In this document: positions 1 to 8,556 of the stretch, piece after piece
Layout of the letters: each line of letters starts with the position of its first letter
Position numbering within the stretch: position 1 is the stretch's first letter
Position numbers and translations under genes: made by a program
Origin: an uncultured Lactobacillus sp.
Lineage (GTDB): Bacteria; Bacillota; Bacilli; Lactobacillales; Lactobacillaceae
Assembly (NCBI GenBank): GCA_937874695.1
Contig: CALNAJ010000018.1
Coordinates: 1-64,000 of the forward strand
DNA length: 64,000 nucleotides
Direction: 5' to 3'
The notes under the pieces: model-generated
Seen by the model: the letters and a program-made list of their open reading frames with translations, nothing else
Database searches by the model: none
What the model was told of the DNA's origin: nothing

Positions 1-52
1 GAGCCGGTGCTTAATGGGGTTAAGCGCAGGGACCTGCCCGACTGAACACGTT
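1..52 (-). repeat. Partial copy of long-hairpin intergenic repeat (left edge)
   Basis: The first 52 bases match, in reverse complement, the left arm of the hairpin repeat at 29024-29133: the shared core is TGGGGTTAAGCGCAGGGACC plus CTGCC, and the flank AACACGTTTC also matches ACGTGTTT-type sequence there. The other arm would lie before the window. Seen by eye; the exact boundary is uncertain. Confidence 0.55.
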
Positions 53-60
53 TCAGAGGC

Positions 61-402
61 TGCAAGTTTCTGAATACTTCGGCGAGAGAAAGTCTAATGA
101 CCTAAAGCTGTCTGGAAGTTTTAAACAAATATCAGGCAGAAGGAGTTAGCTTTCCAAGCTAGACTAGCCGTTGAAATTCAGTCCCTCTCTCCAGCACACT
201 TACCAATCGAATGCATCAAAAACTACCAGCGACACACAACCAATCTTACCGACGACACCCCCGCACCACGGAATGTCGCCAGCAATGACCAGTACGAACA
301 GCAACCAATCAGTCGTTGTGTCATTTTCACGGCGCCATATGGGCGTTTGTAAAATTAGCAAAATTTCCGTTAAAAACGTTTCGCATTCTCAGTCGTTACG
401 AG
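61..402. other. Intergenic stretch without a recognised gene
   Basis: About 340 bases lead from the repeat fragment to the promoter of the yqeG operon. An open frame starting at 171 has low-complexity, Thr/Ser/Pro-rich composition, no good ribosome site and runs into yqeG; I treat it as noncoding. No strong hairpin was identified. Confidence 0.5.
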
Positions 403-431
403 TAGCAAATTTTGCAAAAATTGCGTATAAT
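403..431 (+). promoter_or_regulatory. Probable promoter of the yqeG-yqeH operon
   Basis: A consensus -10 TATAAT lies at 426-431. The best -35 at 17-bp spacing is the weak TAGCAA at 403-408. It is 54 bases before yqeG, the first gene of the ribosome-maturation operon. Confidence 0.45.
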
Positions 432-484
432 GAAATGCTAGACAGCCGATATCGGCAAACGGACGAAGGGGGGCAGTCACCCGC

Positions 485-1027
485 ATGGTTTCCGCATTCA
501 AGCCAACGTGGATGGTTACAAATATATACGATTTGACACCGGATCAGTTAAGAGCTCACGGGATTAAAGCCGTGATGACCGATTTGGATAACACCTTAAT
601 TGCTTGGAACAACCCTGATGGAACACCTGAATTACGGCATTGGCTAACGATGTTAGAAATGGCCGGCATTCAGGTCATTGTGGTGTCCAACAATAGCCGC
701 GCGCGGGTTGACCGAGCCGTTGCACCTTTTAACTTACCTTATGTACACCGGGCGTTAAAACCTCTGACTTGGGGGATTCGTCGGGCACTTCATCGCTGGC
801 ATTTACGGCGAGAGGAAGCGATTATGGTGGGCGACCAACTCTTAACGGATGTTTGGTCCGCACATCGCAGCGGGGTCCGGAGTGTCCTGGTGAAGCCGAT
901 TTTGACATCGGACGCCTGGGTCACGAAGGGAAACCGCTTATTGGAAAAGGTTGTCATGTGGCGTTTGCGACATGACTATCCAGAATTAACTTGGCAGGAG
1001 GATCTTAATGAACGAAAAACACACTGA
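485..1027 (+). CDS. yqeG: YqeG family HAD-type phosphatase
   Basis: A 180-residue cytosolic HAD-superfamily phosphatase of the YqeG/YrhG type. The nucleophile motif DLDNT sits at about residues 33-37 and the acidic motif GDQLLTD near residue 118, which fits the family's usual length and order. It is the first gene of a run conserved in Bacillota (yqeG-yqeH-yhbY-nadD-yqeK-rsfS) and overlaps yqeH by 20 bases, so the two are likely translationally coupled. The start ATG at 485 follows a G-rich stretch (AAGGGGGGC) about ten bases upstream. The family is known as a putative phosphatase; its physiological substrate is not established, although the neighbours suggest a link to ribosome maturation. 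Confidence 0.9.
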   Translation: MVSAFKPTWMVTNIYDLTPDQLRAHGIKAVMTDLDNTLIAWNNPDGTPELRHWLTMLEMAGIQVIVVSNNSRARVDRAVAPFNLPYVHRALKPLTWGIRRALHRWHLRREEAIMVGDQLLTDVWSAHRSGVRSVLVKPILTSDAWVTKGNRLLEKVVMWRLRHDYPELTWQEDLNERKTH

Positions 1028-2150
1028 ACCCGTTTTAGTTGACGGTGAAGCTTTGCACTGTATTGGGTGTGGAGCGGAGATTCAAACAACAGACAAGACG
1101 GCACCAGGCTACACGCCTCAGTCGGCTTTAGAAAAGGGTATGGAAAAAGAGGAAGTCTACTGTCAACGGTGCTTCCGGCTGCGGCACTACAACGAAATTG
1201 TGCCCGTTGGTCTGACCGATGACGACTTCCTGAATTTGTTGACCCAAATTCAAGACGCCAACGCGCTGATTGTCTACGTTGTGGACATCTTTGATTTCAA
1301 CGGTAGTGTGATTCCTGGGCTGCACCGGTTCGTGGGTGAGAACCCAATCTTACTGGTGGGTAACAAGGAAGACCTTTTGCCTAGCTCTTTGAAGCGCAGC
1401 AAGCTCAAAGACTGGATTCGGCAACGGGCCAACGAACAAGGCTTGCGGCCAATTGACGTGACCTTGTTGAGTGCTAAGACGAACCAGTCCGTGGACCAAT
1501 TGTTGGAATTGATCAACAAGTACCGCGGCGACCGGGACGTTTATGTTGTTGGGGTGACCAACGTTGGAAAGTCCACGTTGATCAACCAGATTATTCGGCA
1601 AAATACCGGGGTGAAGGACCTGATTACCACGTCCCGTTTCCCTGGTACGACGTTGGATAAGATTGAATTGCCTTTGGATGATGACCACGTCTTGGTCGAC
1701 ACCCCTGGGATCATTCAAAACGAACAGATGGCACACTTCTTGGACGGCAAGGACCTCAAGCTGGTGGCACCTCAAAAGCAGATCAAGCCGAAGACTTACC
1801 AATTGAACGACCAACAAACGTTGTTCTTTGGTGGGATCGCGCGGTTTGACTATAATAAGGGGCCTAAGAGTGGCTTCATTGCTTACTTTGAAAACAACTT
1901 ATACATTCATCGGACTAAGCTGGAAAATGCGGATGACTTCTACACGCGCCAATTAGGGCAACTGTTGACGCCACCACAACCTGAAAACAAGGATGATTTC
2001 CCACCACTGGTTGCGCATGAATTTAAAACAACTGTGAAGAGTGACCTGGTCTTTGAAGGCTTAGGTTGGATCACCGTTCCGGCCGGCGTCAATGTTACCG
2101 GTTGGGCACCTGCAGGCGTCGGCGTATTGGTCCGGCGCGCAATGATTTAA
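1008..2150 (+). CDS. yqeH: Ribosome biogenesis GTPase YqeH
   Basis: A 380-residue circularly permuted GTPase required in Bacillus for 30S subunit assembly. An N-terminal zinc finger is formed by CIGC (C18, C21) and CQRC (C52, C55). The G motifs then come in permuted order: G4 NKED near residue 118, G1 GVTNVGKST near 182, and G3 DTPG near 232, followed by the C-terminal RNA-binding region. The ATG at 1008 has AGGAGG about seven bases upstream, inside the end of yqeG. Length and motif order match the family closely. It should act on the nascent small ribosomal subunit together with the neighbouring YhbY-like and RsfS factors. Confidence 0.96.
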   Translation: MNEKHTEPVLVDGEALHCIGCGAEIQTTDKTAPGYTPQSALEKGMEKEEVYCQRCFRLRHYNEIVPVGLTDDDFLNLLTQIQDANALIVYVVDIFDFNGSVIPGLHRFVGENPILLVGNKEDLLPSSLKRSKLKDWIRQRANEQGLRPIDVTLLSAKTNQSVDQLLELINKYRGDRDVYVVGVTNVGKSTLINQIIRQNTGVKDLITTSRFPGTTLDKIELPLDDDHVLVDTPGIIQNEQMAHFLDGKDLKLVAPQKQIKPKTYQLNDQQTLFFGGIARFDYNKGPKSGFIAYFENNLYIHRTKLENADDFYTRQLGQLLTPPQPENKDDFPPLVAHEFKTTVKSDLVFEGLGWITVPAGVNVTGWAPAGVGVLVRRAMI

Positions 2151-2169
2151 ATAGATGGAGGAAAACAAC

Positions 2170-2478
2170 GTGTTACGAGGGAAACAAAAGAGATATTTAC
2201 GTGCTCACGCACACGCCATGCACCCCTTATTTTCTGTGGGTAAGAATGGCTTAACGCAGGCCTGGTTGGAACAATTGACCGGTGCCTTAGAAAATCGCGA
2301 ATTAATCAAGATCAATCTCCAACAGAGTGCGGAAGCTTCGGTTGAAGAAACCAAGGCCTTTATCGAACAGGGGACGGACATCCAAGTTGTTCAAACGATT
2401 GGTCGGGTACTGGTTCTTTACCGTCCCGCTACGAATGAAGAAAACCAAAGAATTTCGTCAGTCGTTGAAAATATGTAG
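2170..2478 (+). CDS. yhbY: YhbY family CRM-domain RNA-binding protein
   Basis: A protein of about 102 residues forming a single CRM domain (chloroplast RNA splicing and ribosome maturation), a small fold that binds pre-ribosomal RNA. The family pattern is visible as LRGKQKRYLRAHAH, then HPLFSVGKNG with the GxxG-like loop and an ENRELIKI segment. I prefer GTG at 2170 over the in-frame ATG at 2155, because GGAGG at 2157-2161 lies inside the longer version and gives an eight-base spacing to the GTG. It follows yqeH by 19 bases and is in the same operon. It probably helps 50S/30S assembly; the exact target is not visible from the sequence. Confidence 0.93.
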   Translation: MLRGKQKRYLRAHAHAMHPLFSVGKNGLTQAWLEQLTGALENRELIKINLQQSAEASVEETKAFIEQGTDIQVVQTIGRVLVLYRPATNEENQRISSVVENM

Positions 2479-2492
2479 GAGGTCTGGCAGTC

Positions 2493-3125
2493 GTGGTAAA
2501 AATCTCAGAACAAACGAGTACGCAGGTGGCTACCCAGATGGCGGCGACCGCTAAGAAACGCCGAATTGGCATTCTTGGGGGGACGTTTAATCCGCCACAC
2601 TTGGGTCACCTAGTAATTGCCGATCAAGTCGCGACTCAGTTGGGACTTGATCAGGTTTTATTTATGCCCGATGCTGAACCGCCTCACGTTGATAAGAAAC
2701 TGGCGATTCCGGCTGCCGACCGTGTCGCAATGGTCAAGGCGGCGATCAAGGATAATCCGCGGTTCGCGTTGGAACTCACCGAGGTTCAACGCGGCGGGAA
2801 GAGTTATTCCTACGATACGATGCTACAGCTGACGCAGCAGCATCCGGAAAATCAGTATTATTTCATCATTGGTGGTGACATGGTGGCTTATTTGCCGAAA
2901 TGGTACCGCATCAATGATCTGATTAAAATGGTGCAGTTCGTGGGTGTCTGCCGCCAAGGCTTCACCCGTGAGTCACCGTATCCCGTACTGTGGGTGGACG
3001 TGCCCAACATTGGCATCAGTTCGACCATGATTCGCGATCAAATCCGCCGGGGACAGTCGGTTCGTTACCTGGTACCGACCATGGTGGATCTCTATATAAA
3101 GGAGCATCTGTTATACCGTGACTGA
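2493..3125 (+). CDS. nadD: Nicotinate-nucleotide adenylyltransferase NadD
   Basis: Transfers AMP from ATP to nicotinate mononucleotide, giving deamido-NAD in the NAD biosynthesis and salvage pathway. The nucleotidyltransferase signature GGTFNPPHLGH (residues about 29-39) contains the (H/T)xGH element, and the C-terminal ISSTMIR motif is present. The 210-residue length includes about 25 extra N-terminal residues before the first beta strand, which are common in lactobacilli. The GTG start at 2493 follows AGGAGG by ten bases. It overlaps yqeK by eight bases. Confidence 0.95.
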   Translation: MVKISEQTSTQVATQMAATAKKRRIGILGGTFNPPHLGHLVIADQVATQLGLDQVLFMPDAEPPHVDKKLAIPAADRVAMVKAAIKDNPRFALELTEVQRGGKSYSYDTMLQLTQQHPENQYYFIIGGDMVAYLPKWYRINDLIKMVQFVGVCRQGFTRESPYPVLWVDVPNIGISSTMIRDQIRRGQSVRYLVPTMVDLYIKEHLLYRD

Positions 3126-3720
3126 GCTAACTTATAAAGAAAACATTTTTCCCGGCACGCGGCAGGAATTGATTGATCGGATTTCAGACCAATTACGGCC
3201 AAAGCGATTCCAACACGTCTTACGGGTTGAACAAACCGCTCTAAAATTGGCTGCTAAGAATGGCGTTGACGCGGAGAAGGCCAGCATTGCCGGATTGATT
3301 CACGATTACGCGAAGCAACGGCCCGATGCCGACTTCATTGCCGCCATCAAGGCCTACCAATTGGATGCCGATTTGCTCAACTATGGTAATGCCATCTGGC
3401 ACGGCCTCGTGGGCGCAGAGTTGATCAAGCAGGAGCTACACATTTACGATGAAGATATCTTAAATGCCGTGCGTCACCACACGACCGGGGACGTCTACAT
3501 GACGTCGCTGGAACAAGTGGTCTACATGGCCGACTATCTGGAACCCGCTCGGGACTTTCCAGGTGTCGATGAAGCCAGAAAGATTACGGCTAAAGATCTT
3601 GGGGCGGGTGTTGCCTATCAGGCACAACACACCCTGCAATATTTGGTCGAAAACGGTTTGCCTGTGTACCCCAAATCATTAGAAACCTATAATGCGTGGG
3701 TGCCACGGTATCAGAAATAA
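3118..3720 (+). CDS. yqeK: YqeK family HD-domain hydrolase (symmetrical Ap4A hydrolase type)
   Basis: A 200-residue HD-domain metal-dependent phosphohydrolase. The YqeK family hydrolyses diadenosine tetraphosphate symmetrically to two ADP. Visible metal-binding elements are RFQHVLRVE (first His), GLIHDYAK (HD pair), the IWHGLVGAE segment and the VRHHTTGD motif. The GTG start at 3118 lies within the end of nadD with AAAGGAG upstream, so it is translationally coupled to it. This nadD-yqeK pairing is standard in Bacillota and points to nucleotide housekeeping. Confidence 0.93.
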   Translation: MTELTYKENIFPGTRQELIDRISDQLRPKRFQHVLRVEQTALKLAAKNGVDAEKASIAGLIHDYAKQRPDADFIAAIKAYQLDADLLNYGNAIWHGLVGAELIKQELHIYDEDILNAVRHHTTGDVYMTSLEQVVYMADYLEPARDFPGVDEARKITAKDLGAGVAYQAQHTLQYLVENGLPVYPKSLETYNAWVPRYQK

Positions 3721-3753
3721 AATAAAGTTTCAAAATTCGAGAGGAGCACTTGC

Positions 3754-4116
3754 ATGGATAGCAAACAAGTCTTAGAAATTGCAGTCAAGGCTGCAGAAAG
3801 TAAGCGGGCAGAAGACATGACCGCTTTAGATATGCGGAAGGTCAGCTTGATGGCTGACTACTTCCTGATCGTGGACGCCAACTCAAGTCGGCAAGTCCAA
3901 GCCATCGTTGATGAGGTTGAAGACCAAGTTAGTGCCAACGGCGTTACCATCAAGGACGTTGAAGGTAAGAACAGTGCCAACTGGATCTTAATCGACTTAG
4001 GCGACGTGATCGTTCACGTCTTCCAGAAGGAACAACGGAGTCACTACAACTTGGAAAAGCTGTGGTCCGATGCCCCTGAAGTTGATTTGACCGAATGGGT
4101 AGAGGCTGAAGCATGA
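3754..4116 (+). CDS. rsfS: Ribosomal silencing factor RsfS
   Basis: A 120-residue RsfS/YbeB/Iojap protein, which binds ribosomal protein L14 on the 50S subunit and blocks subunit joining when nutrients run low. Characteristic segments are the MADYFLIVDANSSRQVQAI stretch, EGKNSANWILIDLGDVIVHVF and the RSHYNLEKLW end. Length is normal. GAGAGGAG precedes the ATG at 3754. It overlaps the downstream methyltransferase by four bases (ATGA), so the two are coupled. Confidence 0.95.
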   Translation: MDSKQVLEIAVKAAESKRAEDMTALDMRKVSLMADYFLIVDANSSRQVQAIVDEVEDQVSANGVTIKDVEGKNSANWILIDLGDVIVHVFQKEQRSHYNLEKLWSDAPEVDLTEWVEAEA

Positions 4117-4856
4117 TTTATCAGTCCTTTGCTGAGCTTTACGACGAATTGTTCGATCCAGCCATGTACGACCAGTGGCTGGATTTTGTCGCCCAACGTG
4201 TCAGTCCCGCAGACGGCGAGTTACTCGACCTGGCCTGTGGGAGTGGCCGCTTAGGGGTCTTATTGGCCCAACGCGGCTACCAAGTTAGTGGATTGGATCT
4301 CTCTGAGGAAATGTTGGCGCTGGCCGCTAAGCATGCTCAGGAGGCCGATGTGACCATGCCACTCATGGCGGGTGATATGCTCGACCTGACAATGATCGGG
4401 GAATACCAGACGGTGACTTGCTTTGCAGATTCCTTCTGTTATCTGCCTGACCTGGACGCTGTTACGGCGGCCTTTCGTCAGGTTCACGACCACTTAACGG
4501 TGGGCGGTAAGTTCTTATTCGATGTGATTACGCCACACCAAACGGATGACGTCTATCCGGGCTACATGTATAATTACGTCGATGACACGCGGGCCTTTAT
4601 CTGGACCAGCTATGGCATTGAAGATGAAGAACACGCGGCTGAACACGATCTGACCTTCTTCACGCAAAATGAAGAGACCGGTGACTACCATAAAGTTACG
4701 GAACTCCATCACGAGCGGACGTATGCGTTGCCTGACTATCAGGCCGCGTTGAAGGCTGCTGGATTAACGTTGCAACGGGTCAGCGCCGACTTTGGTGAGG
4801 CCGAAGTTGCGGCGGACACCACGCGTTGGTTCTTTGAGGTAACACGGGAGGCATAG
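4113..4856 (+). CDS. Class I SAM-dependent methyltransferase
   Basis: A 247-residue soluble methyltransferase with the SAM-binding motif LDLACGSGRLG at about residues 35-45, an acidic motif SGLDLSEEM, and a later LTVGGKFLFDV strand. The family sits next to rsfS in many Bacillota (YqeM-like position) but the substrate is unknown. ATG at 4113 overlaps the rsfS stop as ATGA. It is followed two bases later by tmcAL, so the three genes are read together. Confidence 0.88.
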   Translation: MIYQSFAELYDELFDPAMYDQWLDFVAQRVSPADGELLDLACGSGRLGVLLAQRGYQVSGLDLSEEMLALAAKHAQEADVTMPLMAGDMLDLTMIGEYQTVTCFADSFCYLPDLDAVTAAFRQVHDHLTVGGKFLFDVITPHQTDDVYPGYMYNYVDDTRAFIWTSYGIEDEEHAAEHDLTFFTQNEETGDYHKVTELHHERTYALPDYQAALKAAGLTLQRVSADFGEAEVAADTTRWFFEVTREA

Positions 4857-4858
4857 GC

Positions 4859-6007
4859 ATGGCGCTACAAGCTGTGGGCATCATTGCGGAATATAATCCA
4901 TTTCATAACGGCCACGCCTATCAGGTGGCCCAAGCCAGGAAAATGACTGGGGCCGACGTCGTTGTTGCGGCCATGAGCGGCAACTGGGTTCAACGCGGAG
5001 AACCCGCGCTCATGGACAAGTGGCAACGCGCGCAGGCCGCTATTGCGGGTGGCGTGGATCTCGTAGTTGAGTTGCCCACGGCCAGTGCTGTCCAACCGGC
5101 GCATCTGTTTGCGAGCGGCGGGGTCAGTCTGTTGGCAGCCCTGGGTTGTCACTGGCTGGTCTTTGGCACTGAGCATCCCGAGATGGACTATGACCAATTG
5201 ATGGCGCACTTACCCAGTGATCCGACGACGTTTAAACGTTTTGATCAGACCTACGCGTCCTTATTTCAAGGATATCTGCGCGAGCAAACGGGAATTACCC
5301 TGAACGCCGCCAACGATATTCTAGGGTTCTTCTATGCGTTGGCAAATCGCCGCCAGGGGAATTCACTGGAACTGTTAGCATTAGGGCGCAAGGGGAGTCA
5401 ACACAATGACGAAACGATTGCGGCGGCCAGTGCTTTTGCCAGCGCAACATCGATTCGTTCAGCGGCGCTCTCGGGCGACTGGGACGCGGTCGCGGCTGTG
5501 GTGCCGGCAACGACGCTTGCGATACTGAAGGAAGCGCAGCTGACTAATTGGGAAGACTTCTGGCCCTATCTACGTTATCAGTTGGTGAGCGGGAACGTGG
5601 CCGACTTGCGGCAGATGTACCAGATCACCGAGGGTGTCGAGTATCGACTGAAACGCGCGGCGCTACCGAGTGCCACGTTTGCGGACTTCATGCACGCAGT
5701 GAAGACTAAGCGCTACACTTATACGCGCCTACAGCGGCAGGCGGCCTACTTGCTGGGACAGATGAAACCCGCCGAGATGGACCCGCAACCGCAGTATCTG
5801 CGAGTGCTTGGCTATTCAGCAGCGGGTCAGCAGTATCTGCACCAAATCAAGAAGCAGGTGAGTCTGCCGTTGATCAGTCGGGCCGACCGTGACTGGCAAC
5901 AGGGCCCCGGTGAACTGGATGATCGGCTGGGTGCTTTGCGCACGTTGATTACGGGGATTCCCCAAGATTATGGCCGAATTCCGGTAAAAATAACGTTTTC
6001 AGAGTGA
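4859..6007 (+). CDS. tmcAL: tRNA(Met) cytidine acetate ligase TmcAL (YlbM family)
   Basis: A 382-residue nucleotidyltransferase-like enzyme. In Bacillus this family activates acetate with ATP to form N4-acetylcytidine at the wobble position of elongator tRNA(Met). The N-terminal GIIAEYNPFHNGH carries the HxGH-like ATP-binding motif; MSGNWVQRGEPA and the GADVVVAA region are also typical. The ATG at 4859 has GGGAGG seven bases upstream, only two bases after the previous stop. A stable T-rich terminator is not obvious after it; the next gene has its own consensus promoter. Confidence 0.9.
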   Translation: MALQAVGIIAEYNPFHNGHAYQVAQARKMTGADVVVAAMSGNWVQRGEPALMDKWQRAQAAIAGGVDLVVELPTASAVQPAHLFASGGVSLLAALGCHWLVFGTEHPEMDYDQLMAHLPSDPTTFKRFDQTYASLFQGYLREQTGITLNAANDILGFFYALANRRQGNSLELLALGRKGSQHNDETIAAASAFASATSIRSAALSGDWDAVAAVVPATTLAILKEAQLTNWEDFWPYLRYQLVSGNVADLRQMYQITEGVEYRLKRAALPSATFADFMHAVKTKRYTYTRLQRQAAYLLGQMKPAEMDPQPQYLRVLGYSAAGQQYLHQIKKQVSLPLISRADRDWQQGPGELDDRLGALRTLITGIPQDYGRIPVKITFSE

Positions 6008-6024
6008 CTATCAAGGAAATTACC

Positions 6025-6053
6025 TTGACATCACATTTTTTGACAGGTATAAT
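6025..6053 (+). promoter_or_regulatory. Consensus sigma-A promoter of yceD-rpmF
   Basis: A perfect TTGACA at 6025-6030 and a perfect TATAAT at 6048-6053 are separated by 17 bp. It lies 28 bases before the yceD start and should drive yceD and rpmF. Confidence 0.9.
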
Positions 6054-6080
6054 TTATCACGTTGCATTGGAGGAATTGCG

Positions 6081-6635
6081 ATGAAATGGTCGTTGACCGA
6101 ACTGCGAAAGAATCACCGAAACGATCCGTTAATGTTCGATGAAACCTTAGATTTAAAGGCGGATTTACTTGAACGTTACGGTAACGATGTACTCGATGTT
6201 GCACCTGTTCACGTAAAGGGCATTGCGTCCGTTGTGTCGGGTGGCGATGTTGTGATTGTCGCACAGGTAACGGCGGACTTAACGGTTCCGTCTAGCCGGT
6301 CATTAGCACCGGTTGATTTTCCCGTTAGTTTCAAAATGACGGAATTTTATGTATCCGATCCAACCGCAACGCAACGGTTTGAGAAGACTGACGTTGTGAT
6401 GGTGGTTACCGATGACCAGATTGATTTAAACAAGGCCGTTGGGGATAACATTATTTTACGAATTCCGATGCACATTCTTTCGGATGCTGAACAACAAGGC
6501 GAAGCGATGCCCACTGGTAAAGATTGGGAAGTCGTTTCCGAAGAGAACCTTGAAGCAGTTGAGAAAGAAAATCAATCAGTTGATCCACGTCTTGCAAAGT
6601 TAAAGGATTTCTTCCCTGATCAGGATGATCAATAA
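6081..6635 (+). CDS. yceD: YceD family protein (DUF177)
   Basis: A 184-residue protein of the YceD/DUF177 family, almost always encoded directly before rpmF (L32), as here. In E. coli and plants the family is linked to 23S rRNA accumulation. There are no membrane segments. The C-terminal DPRLAKLKDFF block is the recognisable family signature. ATG at 6081 follows GGAGG by seven bases. It begins just after a consensus promoter and ends 66 bases before L32. This version lacks the cysteine pairs found in some proteobacterial members. Confidence 0.9.
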   Translation: MKWSLTELRKNHRNDPLMFDETLDLKADLLERYGNDVLDVAPVHVKGIASVVSGGDVVIVAQVTADLTVPSSRSLAPVDFPVSFKMTEFYVSDPTATQRFEKTDVVMVVTDDQIDLNKAVGDNIILRIPMHILSDAEQQGEAMPTGKDWEVVSEENLEAVEKENQSVDPRLAKLKDFFPDQDDQ

Positions 6636-6701
6636 TCCTCTTTGTAAGCCTTAAAATTTTTTCACTAGTGGATATAATTTTATTTGAAGGAGGTGTTTTC
6701 T

Positions 6702-6893
6702 ATGGCTGTACCAAAACGGAAAACGTCTAAGACGAAGAAGGCTATGCGTCGTGGTCACATCAAATTAACGATGCCTAACTTAACTGCTTGCCCTAACTGT
6801 GGTGAATTACGTAAGTCACACATGGTTTGCCCAAGCTGCGGTTTCTACGATGGCCGTCAGGTCGTTGCAACGAAGACTGCAAGTAACAACTAA
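6702..6893 (+). CDS. rpmF: 50S ribosomal protein L32
   Basis: A 63-residue L32 with the N-terminal AVPKRKTSKTKK sequence and a zinc ribbon from CPNCG and CPSCG. The start is the ATG at 6702, preceded by AAGGAGG, not the in-frame ATG at 6684 which overlaps the ribosome site itself. It sits at the usual place after yceD and ends in a strong terminator. A separate -10 TATAAT at 6673-6678 may give L32 its own transcript. Confidence 0.97.
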   Translation: MAVPKRKTSKTKKAMRRGHIKLTMPNLTACPNCGELRKSHMVCPSCGFYDGRQVVATKTASNN

Positions 6894-6907
6894 TTAAATT
6901 TAGGAAG

Positions 6908-6945
6908 AAACTCCCATGAAGTCCGCGGCTTCTGGGAGTTTTTTT
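6908..6945 (+). terminator. Rho-independent terminator after rpmF
   Basis: The arms AAACTCCCA and TGGGAGTTT enclose a short loop and are followed by a run of T. Confidence 0.9.
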
Positions 6946-6967
6946 GTGCAGTCTGCGATGGTTTGCT

Positions 6968-6997
6968 TTGCGCACGGCGCGTGAAAAAAGGTATAAT
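6968..6997 (+). promoter_or_regulatory. Promoter of the HAD phosphatase gene
   Basis: TTGCGC at 6968-6973 and TATAAT at 6992-6997 are separated by 18 bp, immediately after the rpmF terminator and 33 bases before the TTG start. Confidence 0.65.
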
Positions 6998-7030
6998 AAC
7001 GACATTAACGAAAATTTGAGGAGTGAAATT

Positions 7031-7846
7031 TTGGCAATTAAATTAATCGCGACCGACTTAAACGGGACGCTGCTGCACAATGACCAGACTTTCAACCAGT
7101 CCCTATTCAAGGAGACCCTGCAGGCTTTGGGGCAACGGGGAATTCGGCTGGTGCTATCCTCTGGCAATCAGTTTACTCATTTGGAAAACTTGTTCCATGA
7201 TGTGATGGCCGATAATTTGGCAATCATCGCCGAGAATGGAGCCTCCATCTATCTCCAAGGCAAGCAGGTCTTCGATGGCAGCCTGAGCGTCGAGGACTTA
7301 CGCCACTTTGTGACCGTTGATCGGCACCAGGACTTCTTGAAGTCCGCCTACGTTATTCTGGTGGGCCAACAGGGATCGTACACGGAAACGGGGGCACCAC
7401 AGGCATTGATCGATGCTGCCGAGAAATTCTACGATAATCTTCAGCAGGTCGCTGACTTAAGTACCGTCGAAGATCAGATTAAGAAGATTAGTGTTTCTAC
7501 AGCGCCTGGAGAAGCTGCCAAGCTGGTGGCGGACCTGAACGCTTACTTTGATGGCAAGCTGCAGGCCCATGACAGTGGTTACGGGGTGGTTGACGTGGTC
7601 GCCGCTAATGTTGGTAAGCTCCCAGCTGTCCAATGGTTAGCGGACCGTTGGCACGTGGCTGCCGATGAGATCATGGCCTTTGGTGATGGTGCTAACGACG
7701 TACCGCTGTTGCAGTTTGCCAAGCAGAGTTGGGCGATGAACAATGCACCAGCTAGCGTTCGAGACGCGGCCACCCACGTGACCAGCGTGGATAATGAACA
7801 CGACGGTGTGTTGACGACGATTCAGTCGGCATTGATGATGATCTAG
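7031..7846 (+). CDS. Cof-type HAD-IIB family hydrolase
   Basis: A phosphatase of about 271 residues of the Cof/HAD-IIB group, which act on sugar phosphates, nucleotide phosphates or flavin phosphates. Motif I is DLNGTLL near residue 8 (the second motif Asp is replaced by Asn, DxN rather than DxD), and the acidic motif GDGANDVPLL is near residue 215. The start is TTG at 7031, after GAGGAG with seven bases spacing; a longer reading would begin inside the rpmF terminator and include the promoter, so it is rejected. Substrate cannot be told. The Asn in motif I is notable, because that position is usually the general acid/base Asp. Confidence 0.88.
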   Translation: MAIKLIATDLNGTLLHNDQTFNQSLFKETLQALGQRGIRLVLSSGNQFTHLENLFHDVMADNLAIIAENGASIYLQGKQVFDGSLSVEDLRHFVTVDRHQDFLKSAYVILVGQQGSYTETGAPQALIDAAEKFYDNLQQVADLSTVEDQIKKISVSTAPGEAAKLVADLNAYFDGKLQAHDSGYGVVDVVAANVGKLPAVQWLADRWHVAADEIMAFGDGANDVPLLQFAKQSWAMNNAPASVRDAATHVTSVDNEHDGVLTTIQSALMMI

Positions 7847-7876
7847 CAAAGACGATAGAACTAGCGAGGTACAGTG

Positions 7877-8515
7877 ATGGACAACTTTTTCTTTGATTTT
7901 GACAACACGTTAGCCAACTCTAGCAATGTCGCCGTGCTGGCGACGCAACGGGCGTACACCGCGAAGGGATTGGTGGCGCCCACACGCGAAGCCATCGTCA
8001 GCTACATGGGCGTACCGATTGAGGTCTCCTTTGCGAAGATGGCGACGGTCAGTCTGGGTGATGCCGCGTTAGAAGACCTGTTTACCGAATTTCGCCAGCA
8101 GTATCAACGAGCGGAGACGACGGGAATTACCCTGTTCGATGGGATGGCGGCCACCATTGCCGAACTCAATCGGCGGGGGAAACGTCTGTACGTGGTGTCT
8201 AGTAAAAACTCGGTACCCCTGCAGCGAAATCTCGATCAGGTTGGCCTGGGCCAGTCTTTTGCGGCCATCAGTGGTTCCGATATGGTGGCTCACTACAAGC
8301 CGGCACCGGATGGCGTACGCAATCTGTTACAGCGGTTCGATTTGGATGCTAACCACAGCGTGATGATCGGGGATGCCAAGTATGATATCCGAATGGGCCA
8401 CAACGCGGGTGTCGCGACAGCCGGTGCGATGTGGGGTGCGGCTGACTCGGCGGCTGTTAAAGCTGAAAAACCGACGTATCTCTTGGACACGCCGGCGGAA
8501 TTACTTAATTTGTAA
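7877..8515 (+). CDS. HAD family phosphatase (phosphoglycolate phosphatase-like)
   Basis: A HAD-IA phosphatase of 212 residues. Motif I is DFDNTLANS at the N-terminus, motif II lies in YVVSSKNS, motif III Lys is in HYKPAPDG, and motif IV is MIGDAKYDIRMG. This resembles PGP/Gph-like enzymes that remove phosphate from small metabolites. ATG at 7877 is preferred to the adjacent GTG at 7874 because the GAGGT site then has a seven-base spacing. It follows the other HAD gene by 30 bases and ends before a terminator, so the two form a short operon. The exact substrate is unknown. Confidence 0.87.
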   Translation: MDNFFFDFDNTLANSSNVAVLATQRAYTAKGLVAPTREAIVSYMGVPIEVSFAKMATVSLGDAALEDLFTEFRQQYQRAETTGITLFDGMAATIAELNRRGKRLYVVSSKNSVPLQRNLDQVGLGQSFAAISGSDMVAHYKPAPDGVRNLLQRFDLDANHSVMIGDAKYDIRMGHNAGVATAGAMWGAADSAAVKAEKPTYLLDTPAELLNL

Positions 8516-8522
8516 GAGTGTG

Positions 8523-8556
8523 GCGTTCGAGCTGTAATGGCTTGAACGCTTTTTTA
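8523..8556 (+). terminator. Rho-independent terminator
   Basis: The arms GCGTTCGAG and CTTGAACGC pair around a short loop and are followed by seven T residues. Confidence 0.85.

Noticed and set aside
171..536. Open frame before yqeG
   Set aside because: Low-complexity composition, no ribosome site, and it overlaps the promoter and start of yqeG in another frame.
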